From positions 6,510,001 to 6,574,000 of the forward strand of contig CAVNZM010000014.1 of assembly GCA_963693365.1 (NCBI GenBank): a stretch of 64,000 nt of DNA, in the 5' to 3' direction. Of the stretch, positions 1-13,118 are shown one piece after another. Positions within the stretch are counted from its first letter, which is position 1. Each line of letters opens with the position of its first letter. The notes beneath the pieces are model-generated. The model was not told the DNA's origin, did not search any database, and saw only the letters and a program-made list of their open reading frames with translations. The position numbers were made by a program, and so were the translations under genes. Source of the stretch: Amoebidium appalachense. Lineage: Eukaryota > Ichthyosporea.

Positions 1-149
1 CACGCACACGTACGCGGCGCCGCGCGTGCTGGCTCACATGCTGACACACCGCGACATCAATGATTCACTTATATACATGCGCAATAATACACGCATATCT
101 AAATTACTACTTTGGCACACCAGGCACAATTGCGCATGCGCATGTGCAA

Positions 150-770
<621 letters not shown>

Positions 771-797
771 AGACTCACAAACCGTAGTAGAACACAC

Positions 798-891
798 CTC
801 TTGAATTAGCCCCATATGGAGGGACTGCAGCTACCAAATCCACATACGCCCTAACTGCAAAAACAAAAGCGGCAAACTTTCGAAGAATCAT
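798..891 (-). CDS. First exon of a second FAD-oxidoreductase-like gene copy (partial)
   Basis: Seen: an ATG at 891 opens 31 codons plus one base, ending at an AGAG|GTGTGT donor. The peptide starts MILRKFAAFVFAV and ends in SRG. It aligns with exon 1 of the oxidoreductase gene at 10,192-10,279 (start [13 protein letters not shown], same donor, same phase 1). Both copies have a TTTACAG or TTACAG just upstream of the ATG, suggesting a shared 5'UTR intron. The homology continues through the upstream region (about 900-1,540 against 10,290-11,020). The role would be a secretion signal peptide; this copy is less hydrophobic, with Arg and Asp in the core. Downstream exons would lie left of position 1, because 1-780 is only CA repeat. 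Whether this copy is functional or a pseudogene cannot be told here. Confidence 0.55.
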
Positions 892-1545
892 TTTTTTCAA
901 TCACGACCTGCTGTAAAAAAATGCTATATACAGATAAATTATAAATCGCTAAGAAAATAACTATCAAATATCATGATGATGTTTGTGCGGACGAACATAC
1001 AGTAACTATTGAAACCGTTACGGTCGTGGTGATGTGGCACCATGGAGATGCAAATTTCTGCCTATTTTCATTATATGTTATACCCTGGCTTTCGAAACGG
1101 TATCATTCTCTTGACGAAACGTGGTCGTCAAAGGATATTGAAAAAAGAAAACAGCCATAAGGGGCCTGCGGCATCTGTGTCTTTAGCAGAGAAGAGAGCG
1201 AAAGAAGGCAAGCCTCAACCGTTACGACTCCTGCTGTATGAATAGTAACGTTTGTCGTCAGGAAATTTTAAACTCTGGAATCCGCTCTGGAATGTGCAGC
1301 CAAATAGCGAATAAAAATGAGATAATGGGTACATTTTCCCTTCTCCCAGGCCTTTCCTCGGTCGCTCTTGTCTTTTCCGTCTTCTGTTATATATCGTCAC
1401 TAGAGGCCTACATTCATATTTAGATTTTTGTACTTCCGGTTTCCGGAATTCCGAGTCTCCGGCCGTGCGGATTGCGCAAACCGTGACACCCAAGTAGCAC
1501 GTCATTCTGAGCCTGCCACTGAGAATGTCCGTAGAACTAAACATT
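892..1545 (-). promoter_or_regulatory. Duplicated upstream region of the oxidoreductase gene copy
   Basis: This stretch has no convincing gene but aligns in order with 10,290-11,020 upstream of the intact gene. Shared blocks include a TCATTCTCTTG motif, a CCTCGGTCGC block, a CATTCATAT block and a CGCAAACCGTGACACC block. Conservation of non-coding sequence next to two paralogous first exons suggests promoter and 5'UTR material copied with the gene. No individual transcription factor site is claimed. Confidence 0.5.
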
Positions 1546-1591
1546 ATAATGCGTCATGATGACACATGATCGCCCCAGCCTTAGTCATATT

Positions 1592-1967
<376 letters not shown>

Positions 1968-2029
1968 GTTACATCATCGGTTCTCCTCACCCTTTTCTTC
2001 TCCCCCCCCCCCCCCCCCCAATCCCCTTA

Positions 2030-2275
2030 AACAAACCCCCGTTCCATTAACTCACAGTTTGATATACACACGCATGCACACACACACACACACACACTGT
2101 CCCACATACCTACAATGATACACCAACACCAACACCAAATCCTCCCCCTTTAACGCACTCCCGTCCCATTGGACACACAGTTTGATATAAACACACATGC
2201 ACACACACACACACACACACGCACACACATACTGTCACACATACCTACGCATACACCACCACCAAACCCCTCATA
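2030..2275. repeat. Two-copy tandem duplication (about 125 bp)
   Basis: A unit running from a CCATT..ACACAGTTTGATATA block through a CA run, a CTGTC[CA]CACATACCTAC block and a stretch of CACCA appears twice, starting near 2,040 and 2,165. The copies differ by scattered substitutions and CA-run length. No gene is apparent. Confidence 0.75.
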
Positions 2276-2484
2276 CAGTCACATCAACTAACAACCTTCT
2301 CCCACTGACATTTCTTTCTCTCTCCCTATGTTCCCCGGATAGCCTAAACACTTCGACATATAGATTTAGTATTCGATCATGGCTCCCCTGTGTGCTCACG
2401 ATCACACCAACACTAACTCTTCCTCCCAAAACACAACATACACGTAGCCTCCTCTTCCCCCCCCCCCCCCCCCCCCCCCCCCGT

Positions 2485-2521
<37 letters not shown>

Positions 2522-3463
2522 GCATACACATATCTCCGTCTCTCTCTCCTCTCTCACTCTTCTTTGTCATTGTTTATCTCTCCCTCCCTCCCTCCCTCTT
2601 CCTCCGACTCTCTCTGCTGTCTCTCTCTCTTCCCGAGTCTCTCATTCTCTCTCTCTCTCTCTCCATGTTTCCATCTCTGTTTTTCCGATCGCGATCGTTC
2701 ACTACACTTTGGTAACATTCCACAATGCCATGATCACATTCCAAAATGCCATAATTTGGATTCTCACATATGCGCACACGCTACACCTTCTGCACCCGGC
2801 ACCGCTAGATAGATATTTATGTATGTATCTTTTTCTAACTTCTATGTTTTCTTTCTTATTTCCATGGTTTTAACTAGTTCTTAACTTATTCACTCTAAGA
2901 ACCTTTCTGGTTTCGCGGCATACCTGTTATTCAAAATTGTTGTGTTTATCTAACCCATTGTACTGGCTCGAATGTATCACATTTAGACGTATAAGATCCA
3001 TCGATTGTATCCCCGCTATCGAGTTATGACCTATCAAATTCGCGGATTAGCCAACGCTATTGAATTTTGAATATATTAAGGCTTGTTTGACCATCGATTG
3101 ACACCTCACTTCACCGATTGCTGTGTACATCATTGTTTACAGTGTCCATTGCAACACATAGCCATACACCGGCTCGAACCAGTTCGTATATAGCTACTTG
3201 GGACGCCTAAGGCAGGGACTAAGTCCGCTAGTTTGTATTGTTCTACATTCTAGACCAACGCTTAGCCAATGAACGTGTGGTGATGCGCTCCTTAGGTCAC
3301 CGTTCATTTAGGTGTAACTAACGTTGGCAGAGCACCCTTGTAAGCTCACTGGTTCTTATTACACTACTTGTACACGGTATAATCTATAAATATATGGTCA
3401 ACCAGCCCGATTATTATTATTTATCACTCTGTGTCATCTATTTCCCCTCTACAACATACACGT

Positions 3464-3520
<57 letters not shown>

Positions 3521-3554
3521 CCGTGACACAGAGAGAGAGAGAGTCGTGGGAGCT

Positions 3555-3614
<60 letters not shown>

Positions 3615-3895
3615 AGGGAGGGAGGGAGGGAGGGAGGGAGGGAGGGAAGGAGGGAGGGAGAGAGGGCGAGAGACGACGCGTACGTCCTTACACCTCAGCA
3701 AAAACATTTCAGATGACTGATCCGGATCCGACCGTTGTTATGGTCGCATATATGCACTCACTCAATTTCACACACGATCGCGCATACAGACACACACAAC
3801 ACACACACACATGCACACACAGGCGCACACATTAACACACACAAACACACACACACACACACACGTGCACACACGCACCCACAGTGTCACACACA

Positions 3896-3955
<60 letters not shown>

Positions 3956-4541
3956 CGCACACACACACACGCACGCACGCCCGCACACACACACACACAG
4001 TCACTCAAGAACGGCACAGTATGCAGCACACATGTAGTGCATCAAGAACTTGATTGCAGGATTATCACTGAAGACTACCAAATTATAAATGTCTGAAGAG
4101 GTAAATTCTGGCCAGGGGCATATTCATACCCGCTAACGGTTACCACAACATTCTCAATGCAATCCGGAAGCAAGTCAACAGTTGCATCTGTATTCACAGT
4201 GTAACAACGAGCGAGGCCCTGTATTTTCCTCAAGATTTGGAGGGCAGATACTACTATGATTACTACTAGAATACAGCTACGATATATACACGAGGACGTC
4301 CCAATATGCCTGTTAAGTCTAGACCAAGTCAACAGTGACCTCCCTTTCTTCGAAAGTTCATATGAAGCTATATTGTCACAAGACCACATGCATGCAAGCA
4401 AACACTCGTGACTCACCAAGTTAGTTTTTAAACAATATATATATATATATATATACATATATATACACACACACACACGTGTGGCTCACTAATATCATCA
4501 AAGTTTAATAGTCGTTCACTAATGGATGGTTAGGGGAGGCC
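2276..4541. other. Intergenic spacer downstream of the oxidoreductase gene
   Basis: This contains poly(C) (2,459-2,482), CA (2,487-2,518), CT-rich sequence to about 2,670, an AT-rich unique stretch at 2,860-3,400 with no usable reading frame, a CA-GA-GGGA compound satellite at 3,463-3,670, CA-rich sequence at 3,770-4,001 and a short (AT)n near 4,436-4,455. At 4,085-4,260 a minus frame is open for about 60 codons, but it lacks a start and lies past the oxidoreductase stop codon, so it is not called. Confidence 0.7.
3463..3670. repeat. Compound CA / GA / GGGA microsatellite
   Basis: (CA)n at 3,463-3,516, then a short spacer, (GA)n at about 3,557-3,608 and (GGGA)n to about 3,660. Simple sequence only. 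Confidence 0.9.
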
Positions 4542-5026
4542 CTACTCCCGAGGCACGCACAGATTCGTCTCGATGAGTTTGAAGGCATAGTCCATGACGT
4601 CAGCAACTGACTCGAAACTTGCAAATGACCCCGCATACCACGTGCGGTACTTGCCCTGCATATCCCAAATTTTCCACGGATATTCCTGCTGAATTTCCTG
4701 GTGGATAAAAAAAGAGAAACAAGATGTAAGCGAGAGACACTGTCTCGGGTGGCGGTGAGGGTTGAAGGTGTTGTGGTAAACCAGATCTAGAGAAGAGAAA
4801 TCTTTATTCTGAATTTTAATTTTGAGTTTAGACCAGGCTTTGGATTCGAACTTCGATATAAGTGATGCTTGGCCTACTTTTTTGGTTGTTTTGGATCAAG
4901 TGGGAGTCGATATAAAGGGGTGAGGTGGGATGGACCAAAAGTGTGAAGAGGGGGAGAGGAAAAAACGGTGTGTATGTGCATGTGCATGTGTGTGTGTGGG
5001 TGTGGGTGGGTCGATGGGTGTCACCG

Positions 5027-5065
<39 letters not shown>

Positions 5066-6599
5066 CTTCGGAGAGGGGGATCCTAACCTGCACGGTGAAA
5101 CGTGGAAAGTAGTCAGCGCTGAGCCGATCGAGGATGGTGATGTTGGATCCCCCTTGCTCTGAAATTTCGGATATGAGGGTGGCGTCGACCTGCGAATCGC
5201 TAATCTGATCGCTGAAACCGAACCCGGTTTGCTGGCCCGTGATATAAATCGGGTTTGGTTCGGTCGAATTTGGGTAAAAAATCCCCCTTTCGTTACGCAA
5301 AAAGAAGAAACCGGGGTCAGATTTGGGCGAATTTGTCATGTTTTCCCCGTAATATGTCATACACCCCTTTATCCCGACCGGTAACCCTTGGGCGGATATC
5401 GTACGAGTGTACAGTTTGGAGGACTTTAGGCGCCCAAAAACATCCTTCTCATCCGGTCTGGCGTCGATGATATCCAATGTTTCCGGGAATTTCGAAGTCA
5501 AAATTACGAAATCGAATTTCTCGCTGACGGAATCGGGGTTTGAAGGGTCTGTGTAGGTGATTTGGACCCCTTGAGAGTCCCTCTTGATGCTCGAAATTTG
5601 GGCGTTGAGAAGGATTTTCGGCTTGAACGGGTCGGCTACGCGCTTAAACAGGGTTTCAAACCCCTCCAATATCATACTGAAAGATGTGTTAGGGTTCGAA
5701 CCTTGTTCAATAATCAGGGATTTGAATAAGGAGGGGGTCGACCAAAGCAGCCCGTAGTATGGGGGAACCTCCTCCAAGAACCCATATCCTTGGGCCGTTT
5801 GCATAAAAAAGAGCGCAGGAATCAGGGCTTCTAGTCTGTTCTGTATGAGAAAATCCTTGAATGACCCATTGCCTAATTTGGCAAGTTGTTGTGGGGACGG
5901 TCGGTCCGGGAAAAGGAAATCATTATCGCCGAAAATTTCACTGTAGAGAGTGCGATAGCGTTGTAGCGCCTCTAGAACGGCGGATTGGAATGCGGCTGGA
6001 TCGGCATTTTGACCCGTGATTTTCGCCCAATAGTGCACCTGCGTGGGTGGCGAGGGCCAACCAGATAAGGAGAAGTCAGTAACGGTTGGTTTCTACATGA
6101 GATTTCTTTTTATTAGGTTATTGTTGTAAATAAACTACGAGGGTATGACGTGTGTTTATTTTTTCGGTATTGCCATAGCTTTCCTCTCTTGAATCTGTAA
6201 TTACACATAACCCTGCATCCAGTGTGTGTGCTCTGTGGTGGTGGTGGGGTGGGGGGTGGGGGTGGGGTGTGGGGGGGGGGGTCGAAGTATTGTTGCTGCT
6301 AGGCGTATGATGGAGCCCGTGAAAGAACGGTGGTGGGGGAGGAGGGGGGGGGGGGGGGGGGGGGGGGGGGAAGGGGGGAGGGGTTAGAAGAACAATGTCG
6401 AGCAATAGGGGAAAATCGGGGGGGGGGGGGGGGGGGGGGGAGGGTACGAGAGAGAGAGTAGAGGGGTAAGGGAGGGGGACGGGATGAGGGAATAGCTATA
6501 GGTGTGTGTGTGTGGGAGGGGGGGGAGGGGGGGCGGGGAGGCGGAGGGGAGGGGAGGGTATTTGACGGGAGAGGGAGGGGGAGGGGGGGAAGATAAGGC

Positions 6600-6630
<31 letters not shown>

Positions 6631-6743
6631 GAGAGAAAAAGAGAGTGAGAGTGTGTGTGTGCGATTGTGTGTTTGCGTATGTGTGACAGACACAGACAAA
6701 AACAGACACAGGGCACAAGCGCGCGCGCACACACACACGCACA

Positions 6744-6782
<39 letters not shown>

Positions 6783-8233
6783 TCACACACACACAAGGAC
6801 GCACACACACACACACGGACGCACACACATACACACACACACATACCCACACACACACAAACACACACACACGAAAAGAAAATAAAAACCCTACCTTCCA
6901 GTTTGCCGCAGGTTCACCCAAACCTCCGTTCTTTCCCTCCACAACATAACCCCCCTCGTCCGGAATAGGAACCAACGTGAGATTGTGCTGTTTAATGAGC
7001 TCTACTACGCACCCATAACGTCCTGTGGGTGAAATATTGGGGGGGAAGCAATGTATAAGGTGTAGGAGGGGATGGGAGGGGGGGGGGAGGGAGAGAGAGA
7101 GACAGACAGAGAGAGAAGGGGGAAGGCATGGGGGGGGGGGGGGGGGGGGGATGAAGGGGGAGAAAAGGAGAGGTGAAAACACGTTAGTCAAACGTGATCT
7201 GGAATTAAGTCTTTACAGCGTGACCCAAACACCGTGAACACAGTGGTGTGATGAAAATATCATGAAACACAACACGTGCAAGGAGCAAGGGCAGCGGCCA
7301 TGCCACGAAAACGTCGAAAACTGAAAGGGGTGTGTGTGTATGCGTGTTTCTTTCTTTCTTTCTTTGGGGAGGAGGGGGAAGGGGGAGGGGAGGGGGAGGG
7401 GAGGAGCCTGAGAGGGGGAGGGAGAGAGGAGGGGAGAAGGCGGGGGGGGGGGGGGGGGGAGGGGGGGGGGGGGAGAGGGAGGGGGGGGGGGGGGGGGGGG
7501 GGAATCATGTGTGTACGTTTGCACTCTTACTCCACATAAAAGAACAGAAACATACAAACACGCACACACACACACAGATGCAGGGCGTGGGGCACGGGGC
7601 AGGGGGGCTGGGGAAGGGAGGGAGGGGCAGGAACACGCACATGCACACACACATACACACACAGAGAGAGAGAGACACTTGTACACACACACACACATAC
7701 ACACACGGACACACACACTAACTTACTTTTATGCATGTGTGCGAGCACACACACACACACATACTTGCGCGTGCTTACACAAACACACACACGCACACAC
7801 ACACACACAGACGGGGACGGGCACACACACAATGACACATACACTTAACACAAATACACACACACACACACACACACACACACCACATTACCCACCTATC
7901 GTGCAACATGGTCCCATCTCATGAGGTACGCCATTGACAAACTTCGTTGTCGCATATCCGCCTACACGCCCCGTCCTCTCAAACACCCTCACATTTTCAT
8001 AACCCAACCCCGTCAGCATGTGCACAGTCGATATCCCCGCAGGCCCAGCCCCCACCACGGCTATTCTGCTCTGCCGGGTGAACGGTGGCTGGGTGTTTGC
8101 TGTGCACGGTTGGAGGGTAGGGAGGGGCTTTGTGCAGTGCTCTTGGGCAGGAACATTCAAGAAACTGAGGTCGGGAAGAGAGGGTACAGCTGCATGGGGT
8201 GGGTGGGAATGGGGGAAGGAAGGGGGGGGAGTG

Positions 8234-8271
<38 letters not shown>

Positions 8272-9606
8272 GGGAGAGGTAGGGGGGAGTGAATGGGTTG
8301 GTGAGTTGGTGGGTGGGTAGGTGGGTGGGTGGGTATGTCTGATTGTGTCTGTGTGTGTGCACGTGCGTATGCGTGTGCTTGTGTGTGTGTGCGCACCCGC
8401 GCACGCATGTGTGTTGTGTGCATGCATTGATGTATACGGGTATGTAGGGGGGGGAGGGGAAAAGGGGAGAGTGGGGAGGAGGGGGTGGGGGGGAGAGCCG
8501 GGAGGGGGGGTGATAGGATTCTGTCTTAGTGCACATAAAGGCTCTTAGAAGCAGAAAACAATCATCAGTTCTTTCATGGCGTAGAAACATACCATCACTA
8601 ACGCCACAGTAAACATCATTTTGTTTGTGTGGCTAGAGCACTTGATGGGTAGTACTAAACCAACCACGGCCTTTTCACGTGACTGCTGCTTTAATTCCAA
8701 CTATTCACAGTGAAATAAGGTCATGTGATGATGTCTGACTTTAACTAACTGAAAGGTACATGCCTGAAAGTTTCGAGGTGCAAGCCTTTTAACTTGACGG
8801 TAAAAGGATCACGCTATCTGCATGCGAGAAAAAGACCCGGTATCTCCCACAAAACAGAATTATAGGGAGATTGGGCATGAAAAGCATCCGTCTGGAGGAT
8901 ACGGCATTCTGAATAACTAATGACGCTGGTATGTAGCTTGTGCAAACACAGAAACCTACGCGGTGGATATGCCCAACTAAAAACCACGGGGGTGAAATGC
9001 ATAACAGAATATTCGTACACTGGTCATGTATGGCACACCGGAAAACGGGAGGCATTTTTTGCGAGGCTACCCTAATTTTCCGACAGTATCTAAATGTATA
9101 TTTATGTATTAGGCATGGCTAGTCACACAGTGCTCTTAGAGCCAATCACAATGCCGCAACACACTGCCTGGAGTGCAAAATTAATCAGATCTGGCTATAT
9201 GATTGGTGGATGTGTACCTGCTGCTGTGAGTGGCTGGGTGGTGCCTTCAGCCTGCAGGTTGGAGAGGATGCTCTGAAGGAGATGGCCTGTGTGCGCAGCA
9301 GGGAGAGAGAGATGAGTGTTAGGCGCTACTGGTTCAGAAAGTGAACGGGTATTGGAAAATGAGAGCAGTAAAACTAGAAATGGCATCTTGGAAGGGAAAA
9401 AAAGGTTTTCCAGGGTACCTGAGAATAGATAGCTATGGAACTTATAGAGATGTGCAACACGCACGGTGGAGAGTGGCGACTATAGTATACACACGTGCAC
9501 ACCACATGCACACAACATGCACACCAGGTCTAGTGTGATAACGGACCAGCACTGCGCACACCCAAGTGGCCGTGTAATCATACACAATAAAACACACACA
9601 CACACA

Positions 9607-9638
<32 letters not shown>

Positions 9639-9677
9639 CACACCCCCCCCCCCCCCCCCTCCCCTTCTCGTTCTCTT

Positions 9678-9730
<53 letters not shown>

Positions 9731-9855
9731 TTCGCCCACATGCTGACTGGCACTCCAACATCCATGATTCAGGTACACAAACACAATAATTGCACATTAA
9801 TATTAGTTGATATTGATTATTTGAATGTTCGCGCACGCACGCACAAATGTGCGCG

Positions 9856-9931
<76 letters not shown>

Positions 9932-9951
9932 AACACACACACACAAACACG

Positions 9952-9985
<34 letters not shown>

Positions 9986-10054
9986 ACACACACACCGTGA
10001 CACGCACACACATGCACATGCACACATGCGCGCGCGCGCGCACGTGCGCGCGCG

Positions 10055-10148
<94 letters not shown>

Positions 10149-10279
10149 AACACACATAAGCACATACACATACACAATATTTAGGACACACCTCTTCCCT
10201 CGGAAGGAATCGCAGCTACACAAGCCACGCAGGCTCCAATTACTGCAACAACAGATGGGGCGAACTTTCGAATGATCAT
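4542..10279 (-). CDS. Secreted FAD-dependent amine-oxidase-like oxidoreductase
   Basis: Six-exon model (minus): 10279-10192, 9286-9218, 8189-7896, 7022-6895, 6038-5088, 4697-4542. Phases are 1,1,1,0,0 and the model closes at TAG (4,542-4,544), giving about 561 residues; the 69-bp second exon is optional (538 without it). Seen: an N-terminal hydrophobic signal peptide ([19 protein letters not shown]), then a Rossmann dinucleotide motif VVGAGPAG (near residue 97), an acidic residue at the end of the second strand (VRVFER) and a GRVGG motif, together typical of FAD-binding amine oxidases and related NAD(P)-binding flavoproteins. The C-terminal part includes [12 protein letters not shown] and ends LCVPRE. 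The family is known for oxidising amines or related substrates; the substrate here is unknown. Secretion or the vacuolar lumen is inferred from the signal. Introns are packed with GT (sense) and poly(C) (sense) repeats. Exon 1 and its upstream region are duplicated at 798-1,540. Confidence 0.8.
5025..5070. repeat. poly(G) tract in the last intron of the oxidoreductase gene
   Basis: A run of roughly 37 G on the plus strand (C on the sense strand), next to GT/GC-alternating sequence. One of many long G or C runs in this window. Confidence 0.95.
6235..6890. repeat. G-rich then CA-rich intron block
   Basis: Poly(G) runs near 6,343-6,370, 6,420-6,440 and 6,601-6,625 are followed by CA-rich sequence from about 6,715 to 6,872, all inside the oxidoreductase intron 6,039-6,894. 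In the sense direction this reads GT repeats first, then C-runs toward the 3' splice site. Confidence 0.9.
7075..7885. repeat. G-rich and CA-rich intron block
   Basis: G-rich purine sequence at 7,075-7,502 and CA-rich sequence at 7,555-7,882 fill the intron between oxidoreductase exons at 7,022 and 7,896. In the sense direction GT repeats start within 20 bases of the 5' splice site. Confidence 0.9.
9590..10142. repeat. CA / CT / poly(C) microsatellite cluster in intron 1
   Basis: CA and GCAC repeats with a C run (9,590-9,660), CT repeats (9,665-9,732), CA repeats flanked by GC-alternating sequence (9,851-9,930), poly(C) (9,952-9,985) and a second CA run (10,050-10,142). It lies inside intron 1 of the oxidoreductase gene. 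Confidence 0.9.
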
Positions 10280-11060
10280 TTTCCAACCTGTAAGAATGTT
10301 TATAAAACAGATTAAAAAGTAGGAATATACAGATATATTATAACTTGCATGTAAATCACTTTGGGGCAAATATCATGTGGTTTATGTGGAAGAACATAAA
10401 CACGTAATGGTTACCGTATAATTGCAAGCTTAATATATAATTAGGCTATTTGGCTTTCAAATTCATTGTTTCGTGTTCGCGTGGTCACGGAATCATTCTC
10501 TTGGCAAAGCTGGTCGTCAAATAATTTTTTTTTTTTTTAAGAAAAAGGCTGCCTGCATGCTTGTCTCAGTACTGTACAGAAAAGAGAGCAAAAGCAGTCA
10601 AATGCCAACAACTTGCAAGGTGTGGCGTTTATAACCACGTGTCGTCACTAAATTTTAACCTCTGGAATGTGCGACTGATAACGGATAAAAAAAGAGGCCG
10701 CACGTCATTTGTCCTCAGGGTGACACTCGTGCAGTCTCACTTCAGCCCTTTTCCTCGGTCGCACTTGTCTTTCCAGTCTTCTGTTATTTAGGTAGTTTAT
10801 CTTCGTCTTTGGTCAGCTATGTCGTCACCTATGTACATTCATATGCAGATATTATTGTATGTGCGCCCGGTTTCGCGGAATCGCGAGTCTCTCCCGTGAT
10901 CATGACACACCCGGGTACTTACAAGGCGTAAGCATGCAAGTGTGCACGTGCGCATGCGGATTACGCAAACCGTGACACCAAGCAAGAGTATACGCCACAG
11001 GCCACTGGGCATGTCCGTCTTAATAATAATACTAATAATAATATTATTATTATTATAAGT
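10280..11060 (-). promoter_or_regulatory. Upstream region of the oxidoreductase gene
   Basis: No coding sequence was found. The stretch is homologous to 892-1,545 upstream of the partial second copy. A TTACAG just upstream of the ATG, conserved in both copies, could be the acceptor of a 5'UTR intron. An (AAT)n-like tract at about 11,020-11,060 ends the conserved part. Confidence 0.45.
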
Positions 11061-11064
11061 ATCA

Positions 11065-11536
11065 ATAAAGTTAGTGTCCCAAGTTGGCGGCCGGTGGTGG
11101 TGTTGGTGCGGCAGCTGCTGGAACCGGTGGCAATGCATGGATGGACAGGGCCCCGGGGCCGGTGCACATGGGTGGGGCACCCGGGTGGCGTGCACGCCTC
11201 GGAGGAGAGGAGGGGGGGCGGGGGCCCCGGGGGAGGGAAGGGGGGAATCTCGAAGGGGGTAGTGAAGGCCCGAGGGGGCCGGGGGGCTGGGCCCCGTGGG
11301 AGAGGGGAGGGGAATTCCAAGGGCCGGATGGCCATGCCATAGATAGATAGTGGGTTGCTCGGACTCGATCACCTCCCGCACGGCTCTGGGCGGGAGGAGC
11401 CCATGCTGCCATGGGCCCGGGCTGGTGCACTGACTAACTGACTGGTAGTGCCACGGACGGCCCGTGCACTGGCCATGGGTAGCCTACAATAGACTGCTCC
11501 GTACTTGTACACCCTTCCCCCCGCCCCCCATTCCCC

Positions 11537-11583
<47 letters not shown>

Positions 11584-12300
11584 CCTCCCATCCCCCCCCC
11601 CCCGGCCCCCCTCCCTCCCCTCTGGTGTACATGTCCTGCGCTCCGCCTGGGCCGCCCGGGCGTCAGCACTTGCCTTTTTCGCAATACAGTCGGCGTCCAC
11701 GAATAAGAGGTCTCCCTCCACGGGGGGTAACGCTCAAGAATCTTATCTCAAATATGAGAAAATGACGTCACTCTATAATAAACTATGACGTCATATAATT
11801 TCCCCCCCCCAACTTTGGTTGCGCTAGATCTCTTATTCGTGGAATCTCTTATTCGCGGACGCCGACTGTATTGTTGAGCCTGTCCTGTCCGGATCGGATT
11901 CCGACAGTGATTGGCGTAAATTCTTCCCTACGGAGTTCATTGACAAGTGCATGGCCATGCATGCATTGTCGTCTCGGAGAAATCCATGCCTTCTATTTGC
12001 CCCCCCCCCCCCCCCATCCCTTCCCCACCTCTTTCTCTCAGTCTCTCTCTGAGATCCCCCTCCCCCTCCCCCCCCCCGCCTCTCTCTCTCTGAGTCTCTC
12101 CGAGTCTCTCCTCAGCTCCCTCTCTGTCTCAGTCTCTCTCCGAGTAGACCTTTCCCTCTCCCCCCTCAGCCTCTTTCTGAGACTCCCCCCCCCCCCCCCC
12201 CCCCTCCCCCCCCCCCCCTCCCCCCCCTCCCCCCGCTCTTCATGGCCGCGGGTAAAACACGGGCTGTACTGTACGTGTCTGATCGAATCAGCCAGAGAAT
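11065..12300 (-). pseudogene. Possible coding fragments interrupted by a MITE, unrecognised
   Basis: On the minus strand a coding-like frame (VNELRREEFTPITVG...) enters the right edge of the MITE at 11,868. If the MITE and one TA copy are removed, the same frame continues on the other side as IAKKASADARAAQAERR. GC-rich, Pro/Ala-rich open frames at 11,076-11,480 (one ending AANLGH then stop) might be further exons. No family is recognised and splice phases were not resolved. It could be a broken gene, or non-coding sequence open by chance because of its GC content. C-rich and CT-rich tracts at 12,000-12,235 and a poly(C) tract at 11,541-11,580 separate the pieces. Confidence 0.25.
11687..11868. 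mobile_element. 182-bp MITE with TA target duplication
   Basis: Seen: TA (11,685-11,686) then CAGTCGGCGTCC...; the other end is GGACGCCGACTG then TA (11,869-11,870). Terminal inverted repeats match over about 26 bases (one mismatch in the first 20). The right end carries the CGAATAAGAGAT unit twice. No transposase is encoded. A CAG start with TA duplication is typical of pogo/Tigger or other Tc1/mariner-type non-autonomous elements (family knowledge). It contains two TGACGTCA-like sites. Confidence 0.85.
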
Positions 12301-12334
12301 GGTCATATGCGGGTGCTCACACGTGCGAATGCAA

Positions 12335-12770
<436 letters not shown>

Positions 12771-12790
12771 ATAGTGATTTCTATCTTTTA

Positions 12791-12992
12791 GGGCGGGTTC
12801 AAAGTAGACTACCGTACCCGGTCAGACTAGCAAAATTTAGCCTCCGCCGGCCAAGATTGCTATGGTATGCAACGTTTACCGATTTGCTACTAAATATGGT
12901 AGCACATCGGTGCGACGTCATATACCATAGCAATCTTAGCCGCTGGCGACTAATTTTGCTAATCTGACGGGGTACGTAGTCTGTTTGAACCG
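12791..12992. mobile_element. About 200-bp MITE, PIF/Harbinger-like
   Basis: Seen: a long imperfect inverted repeat of about 90 bases per arm. The left arm begins GGGCGGGTTCAAA and the right arm, read in reverse complement, begins CGGTTCAAA. Shared internal blocks include AGCAAAATT and AAGATTGCTATGGTAT. TTA flanks both sides (12,788-12,790 and 12,993-12,995). A 3-bp TTA duplication and GG..TTCAAA termini are typical of PIF/Harbinger MITEs. A related transposase gene lies 6.4 kb away at 19,365-20,478. Confidence 0.7.
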
Positions 12993-13019
12993 TTAGTCAT
13001 CAATTATTTTTTTCTATCT

Positions 13020-13118
13020 TTCTTTCTCTCTTTCTCTCTTCTGTCTGTGTGTGTGTTTGGGGGTTTGGGGAGGAGGAGAGGGGGGGGGGGGGGGGGGGAG
13101 GGGGGGGGGGGGGGGGGG
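13020..13118. repeat. CT, GT and poly(G) tract hosting the copia insertion
   Basis: TTTC/CT and GT repeats run into G-rich sequence that ends at the left LTR. The right LTR is followed by GGGGGG at 19,022, so the retrotransposon sits within what was one G-rich tract. Confidence 0.8.

Noticed and set aside
1042-1423. Short plus-strand frames in the duplicated upstream region
   Set aside because: The homologous region at 10,430-10,800 does not keep these frames open, so conservation is not at protein level.
6118-6405. Pro-rich or Gly-rich frames over poly(C)/poly(G) and CT/GA tracts (many sites)
   Set aside because: Homopolymer translations inside introns of well-supported genes on the same or opposite strand.
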